7,705 nucleotides of DNA from Clostridiales bacterium (GTDB taxonomy: Bacteria; Bacillota; Clostridia; Lachnospirales; Lachnospiraceae), in contig JAGZDD010000180.1 in NCBI GenBank assembly GCA_018369015.1, positions 1-7,705 on the forward strand. The letters are read 5' to 3'. The first letter of the stretch is position 1. Every line of letters begins with the position of its first letter. The notes under the pieces were generated by a model. That model searched no databases, had not been told where the DNA came from, and saw nothing but the letters and a program-made list of their open reading frames with translations. Both the position numbers and the translations under genes were made by a program. Positions 5,081 to 7,705 of the stretch are shown here, in pieces.

Positions 5081-6739
5081 CTATTTTTCTTTCTCAAAAC
5101 CACCTGTATGGCGGCTCAGGGCAAACCGAAATTCTTTAGGCGTACGGCCAGTACGTCTTTTAAAGGTTGCCGCAAAATATTGGGGCGAATGAAATCCCAC
5201 AGATGAAGCGATTTCTTTAACGGATAACTCGTGGTTCATCAGCAAATGTCTGGCAACCCGTACTCTAAAATCCCCTACAAAATCCATAATCGTACACCCA
5301 ACAGCCTTCTTAAAAATAATGTTCAAATAATTCGATTGATAGCGGGTACTCCCCGCGATCTGAGCCAATGTAAGATTGGGATTTCCATAGCTCTTCTTTA
5401 TAAAATCAATAATCTGCTCCACAAGCTCTGAATGTTGCGCAATTCCATCGTTTTCCCGATACTCCATAAGATTGGCGATATTCATTTTCAGCCAGGTAAT
5501 AATTTCTTGAAGGGAGGCATAACGCAATGTTTCTTTTCTAAAAGACGGTACGTATTTTCCTTGATAATTCATTTGCAAATAATTTTCAATATTACAAAAA
5601 AGCATTTTAAATCCAGCATAATCCCTGGCCTTAACGCCTGGCTCAAATACTTTATCCAGATAATCATAAATTTCCATATTTTTCGTTAGAATTAACGTGT
5701 CCAGATAATTATAATCTATCTTGTAATCCTCCATAACCAGGCGCTTTCCAGGATCTATGAAAAACAGTGCCGGACGGTGATACCAATATTTATTGTAAAA
5801 TTGAAATTTTGTCCGCCCGTAAAGCTCCATATGCGCCTCAAGACTCATTGCTTTTTCATAAATCATAAATGACATTGACCCGCCCAGGCCAGAGGACCTT
5901 AACTGATTTTTAAAGTTAAGCGCTGACTGTTTAAGCTGTCCGGCTGTCATAGGCACAAAAGGTTTCAGCGGCTCACACACAAGTAAATATCGGAATTGTC
6001 TTACCTTCATGCAGGCAGCTACATATAGGTGTGTATCTACAAGAAATTCAAAAGCAGAATAAACCTTTTTAAAAAAATAGTTATCATTTTCAAAAGAAAC
6101 CATTTTCCCGGACATTTCATCAAAGGACGATAGAATATCCCTTTCAAAATAAACAAAATAATAGGGTATTTTCAATTTTTCAAAAAACAAGTAATCCTGA
6201 TGGCGCAGATAATTTTGAGTATTGTTATTAAACATATCCATAATCGCCTTTTCAAAAAAGAACTGGCGCCGTGTCGCCTCTGCCAGAGTCCGGCGGTGGA
6301 CCTCTTCCAGGATTGGTATGAGTTTGCCATCCATCAGCTCTTGATAAAGGAAAAAGGCATCAACACCATAAAATATAAGCTGGCGTAATATTTGGCAATT
6401 CATGGATGTATCATAAACAACAAAATGCATATTTTTTTCTTTTTCCCGGATGTGTCCTATCAGCTCCAGTGCTGTTCCCTGAACAAAACAACATGAACAT
6501 ATGGCTAAATGAGGATGATATTTTTCATACAGCGCCAAAGCACTGGCCAACGTATCTCCAATTCCAACACAAGTCACCTTATTATTAATATTAGGATTGC
6601 TCACATGGCTCAGATCCAGAGTCATATCCTGACAGCCGATGGCATGGATTTCCTTTGCATGTCCAATCGTATTGGGAATCTTGTTCCTAATTTTTTGAGC
6701 AATCTTTATGTCTCTGTCAATAAGCATGATTCTAAGCAT
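5081..6739 (-). CDS. AraC-family transcriptional regulator with degenerate response-regulator receiver (YesN-like)
   Basis: The product has 552 residues. Residues 1-145 have receiver-like order: LIDRD acidic pair (6-10), a strand HLAICSC (77-83) where the phosphorylated aspartate should be, VVYDTS (107-112) and a terminal helix. At the aspartate site the alignment gives S82, so phosphorylation looks lost. Residues about 170-340 resemble the degenerate GGDEF-like middle region of YesN-type regulators. Residues about 440-540 contain two helix-turn-helix units (LTLAQIAGSTRYQSNYLNIIFKK and LSVKEIASSVGFHSPQYFAATFKRR, each split here from the AraC DNA-binding domain). It probably activates the GH43 unit downstream. 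The start is uncertain: ATG 6739 fits the normal receiver start and overlaps the GH2 stop, while TTG 6748 lies 4 nt from AAGGAG (6753-6758) and adds three residues. No histidine kinase is present in the window. Confidence 0.85.
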   Translation of the reverse strand: MLRIMLIDRDIKIAQKIRNKIPNTIGHAKEIHAIGCQDMTLDLSHVSNPNINNKVTCVGIGDTLASALALYEKYHPHLAICSCCFVQGTALELIGHIREKEKNMHFVVYDTSMNCQILRQLIFYGVDAFFLYQELMDGKLIPILEEVHRRTLAEATRRQFFFEKAIMDMFNNNTQNYLRHQDYLFFEKLKIPYYFVYFERDILSSFDEMSGKMVSFENDNYFFKKVYSAFEFLVDTHLYVAACMKVRQFRYLLVCEPLKPFVPMTAGQLKQSALNFKNQLRSSGLGGSMSFMIYEKAMSLEAHMELYGRTKFQFYNKYWYHRPALFFIDPGKRLVMEDYKIDYNYLDTLILTKNMEIYDYLDKVFEPGVKARDYAGFKMLFCNIENYLQMNYQGKYVPSFRKETLRYASLQEIITWLKMNIANLMEYRENDGIAQHSELVEQIIDFIKKSYGNPNLTLAQIAGSTRYQSNYLNIIFKKAVGCTIMDFVGDFRVRVARHLLMNHELSVKEIASSVGFHSPQYFAATFKRRTGRTPKEFRFALSRHTGGFEKEK

Positions 6740-7705
6740 AAAACCCAAAAATCTCCTTTAGCTTGCCTATATCCGCTTTGGGGCTGCGCTCCGGTGTTAA
6801 AAGTCCATTCACTTCCTGCTGCACATCTGTCAACTGTGTATAACAAAAACCAGCAAACCTTCCACATTTTATAAGATCCTCAGTAACTCCCTGAAGCCGC
6901 TCTAAAAACTCACTCTCTGACGTTGCCTTTTCTAAATATCCCCAGCCGTCTTCGCCGTTATCAAAAGCAATGCCGCCATATTCCGACAATATCACCGGCT
7001 GCCCCCCGTAACTTTCCCCCTTCGCAAAAGCCAGCCGCTTCTCCGGGCCTCCTGACAATATATCTTCCCAGCCGTTATTATATTTCCCAGGGGTCCGGTT
7101 CGTGTATATATAATCGTGGACAGCACATATATCCGTACAGCCCGGCTGTTCCCAGCCGTCATTAGCGCTGATCAACCGCGTTTCGTCCATCGCTTTAATA
7201 AAATGATACATGGCCAGGACATAGCTTTGCTGCATTTTATTTGTTCGGACATTGCGTACCCCCCAACTCTCATTGACAGGAACCCATGTGATAATAGATG
7301 GATGATTAAAATCTCTGTCAAGGAAATTCCCCATTTCATTTATTGAGCTTTGCACCATCTGGTCGTTATACATATATGCGCTGGGCAATTCTCCCCAGAC
7401 AAGCAGGCCCATCCGGTCGGCATGATAATAAAATAAAGGATCTTCTATTTTTTGATGCATGCGTATCCCGTTAAATCCCATCGTCTTAATAAGCTCAAGA
7501 TCCTTAACAATCGCTTCTTCTGACGGTGGTGTTAATAAGGATTCTTCCCAATAGCCCTGATCTAAAATCAAACGCTGAAAAAAGATTTCTCCGTTTAGAA
7601 GAATATGGCTGCCAGAAGCTTCAATGCTTCTCATTCCAAAATAGGCTGTCACTTTATCTTCGCCGCATTCTCCTTTCACAATAATCTCCACATTAATGAG
7701 ATTCG
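6732..7705 (-). CDS. Glycoside hydrolase family 2 (beta-galactosidase/beta-glucuronidase-like), C-terminal part
   Basis: About 323 residues of the C-terminal portion are visible; the frame stays open to the window edge, so the start and N-terminal sugar-binding domains lie beyond 7705. A GTG at 7689-7691 is in frame, but it falls inside the protein and is not a start. The visible part is the (beta/alpha)8 catalytic domain: YFGMR and LNGE lead-in, ILDQGYW, then GFNGIRMHQK and GLLVWGELPSAY. The acid/base glutamate is in WVPVNESWG (codon 7269-7271) and the nucleophile glutamate in VILSEYGG (codon 6981-6983), both intact. GH2 enzymes retain anomeric configuration and release galactose, glucuronic acid, mannose or arabinopyranose; the sugar cannot be assigned from this portion. 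The chain ends soon after the barrel, so the architecture is the short GH2 form. Its stop overlaps the regulator start by 8 nt, tying the two in one message. Confidence 0.85.
   Translation of the reverse strand, partial: NLINVEIIVKGECGEDKVTAYFGMRSIEASGSHILLNGEIFFQRLILDQGYWEESLLTPPSEEAIVKDLELIKTMGFNGIRMHQKIEDPLFYYHADRMGLLVWGELPSAYMYNDQMVQSSINEMGNFLDRDFNHPSIITWVPVNESWGVRNVRTNKMQQSYVLAMYHFIKAMDETRLISANDGWEQPGCTDICAVHDYIYTNRTPGKYNNGWEDILSGGPEKRLAFAKGESYGGQPVILSEYGGIAFDNGEDGWGYLEKATSESEFLERLQGVTEDLIKCGRFAGFCYTQLTDVQQEVNGLLTPERSPKADIGKLKEIFGFYA

Noticed and set aside
1..7705. CRISPR arrays, tRNA or rRNA genes, insertion sequences
   Set aside because: No regularly spaced repeats, no cloverleaf or conserved rRNA segment, and no transposase-like protein were found on either strand.

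Overview
The window looks like chromosomal DNA from a low-to-moderate GC Firmicute, most likely a gut-type clostridium (Lachnospiraceae-like). This rests on strong AGGAGG ribosome-binding sites, a LplA/DUF3502-type sugar-binding lipoprotein, YesN-like AraC regulator architecture, and cytoplasmic GH43 and GH2 glycosidases. The species cannot be read from the sequence alone.

Layout. Positions 1-278 hold no protein gene. They contain a highly structured ~97-nt inverted-repeat element, a small hairpin, a near-consensus sigma-A promoter (TTGATA, 17 nt, TATAAT) and a ~90-nt leader with an 8-bp stem. These lead into a plus-strand gene (279-731) for a GNAT acetyltransferase of the AAC(6')-I aminoglycoside type. 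Everything else is on the minus strand and converges on that gene. In transcription order it comprises a GH2 glycosidase (5' end outside the window, 7705-6732), a response-regulator-like AraC protein (6739-5081), a 135-nt intergenic region with a likely promoter, a GH43 beta-xylosidase/arabinofuranosidase (4945-3317), a solute-binding lipoprotein (3297-1639) and a SnoaL/NTF2-fold protein with an N-terminal coiled coil (1608-823).

How the genes may work together. GH2 and the regulator overlap by 8 nt. GH43, the binding protein and the SnoaL gene are 19 and 30 nt apart, so they form one tight transcription unit, probably controlled by the neighbouring regulator. The lipoprotein would capture a xylose- or arabinose-containing oligosaccharide or glycoside outside the cell. 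GH43, which has no signal peptide, and probably GH2 would trim it inside. The transporter permeases and ATPase are not in the window. The SnoaL-like protein is the unexpected member. This fold often acts on small cyclic or aromatic organic molecules, so the locus could handle a plant glycoside (sugar plus aglycone) rather than plain xylan. That is a hypothesis.

The regulator's N-terminal receiver domain appears to lack the phosphoacceptor aspartate and no histidine kinase is present, so it may sense something other than phosphorylation.
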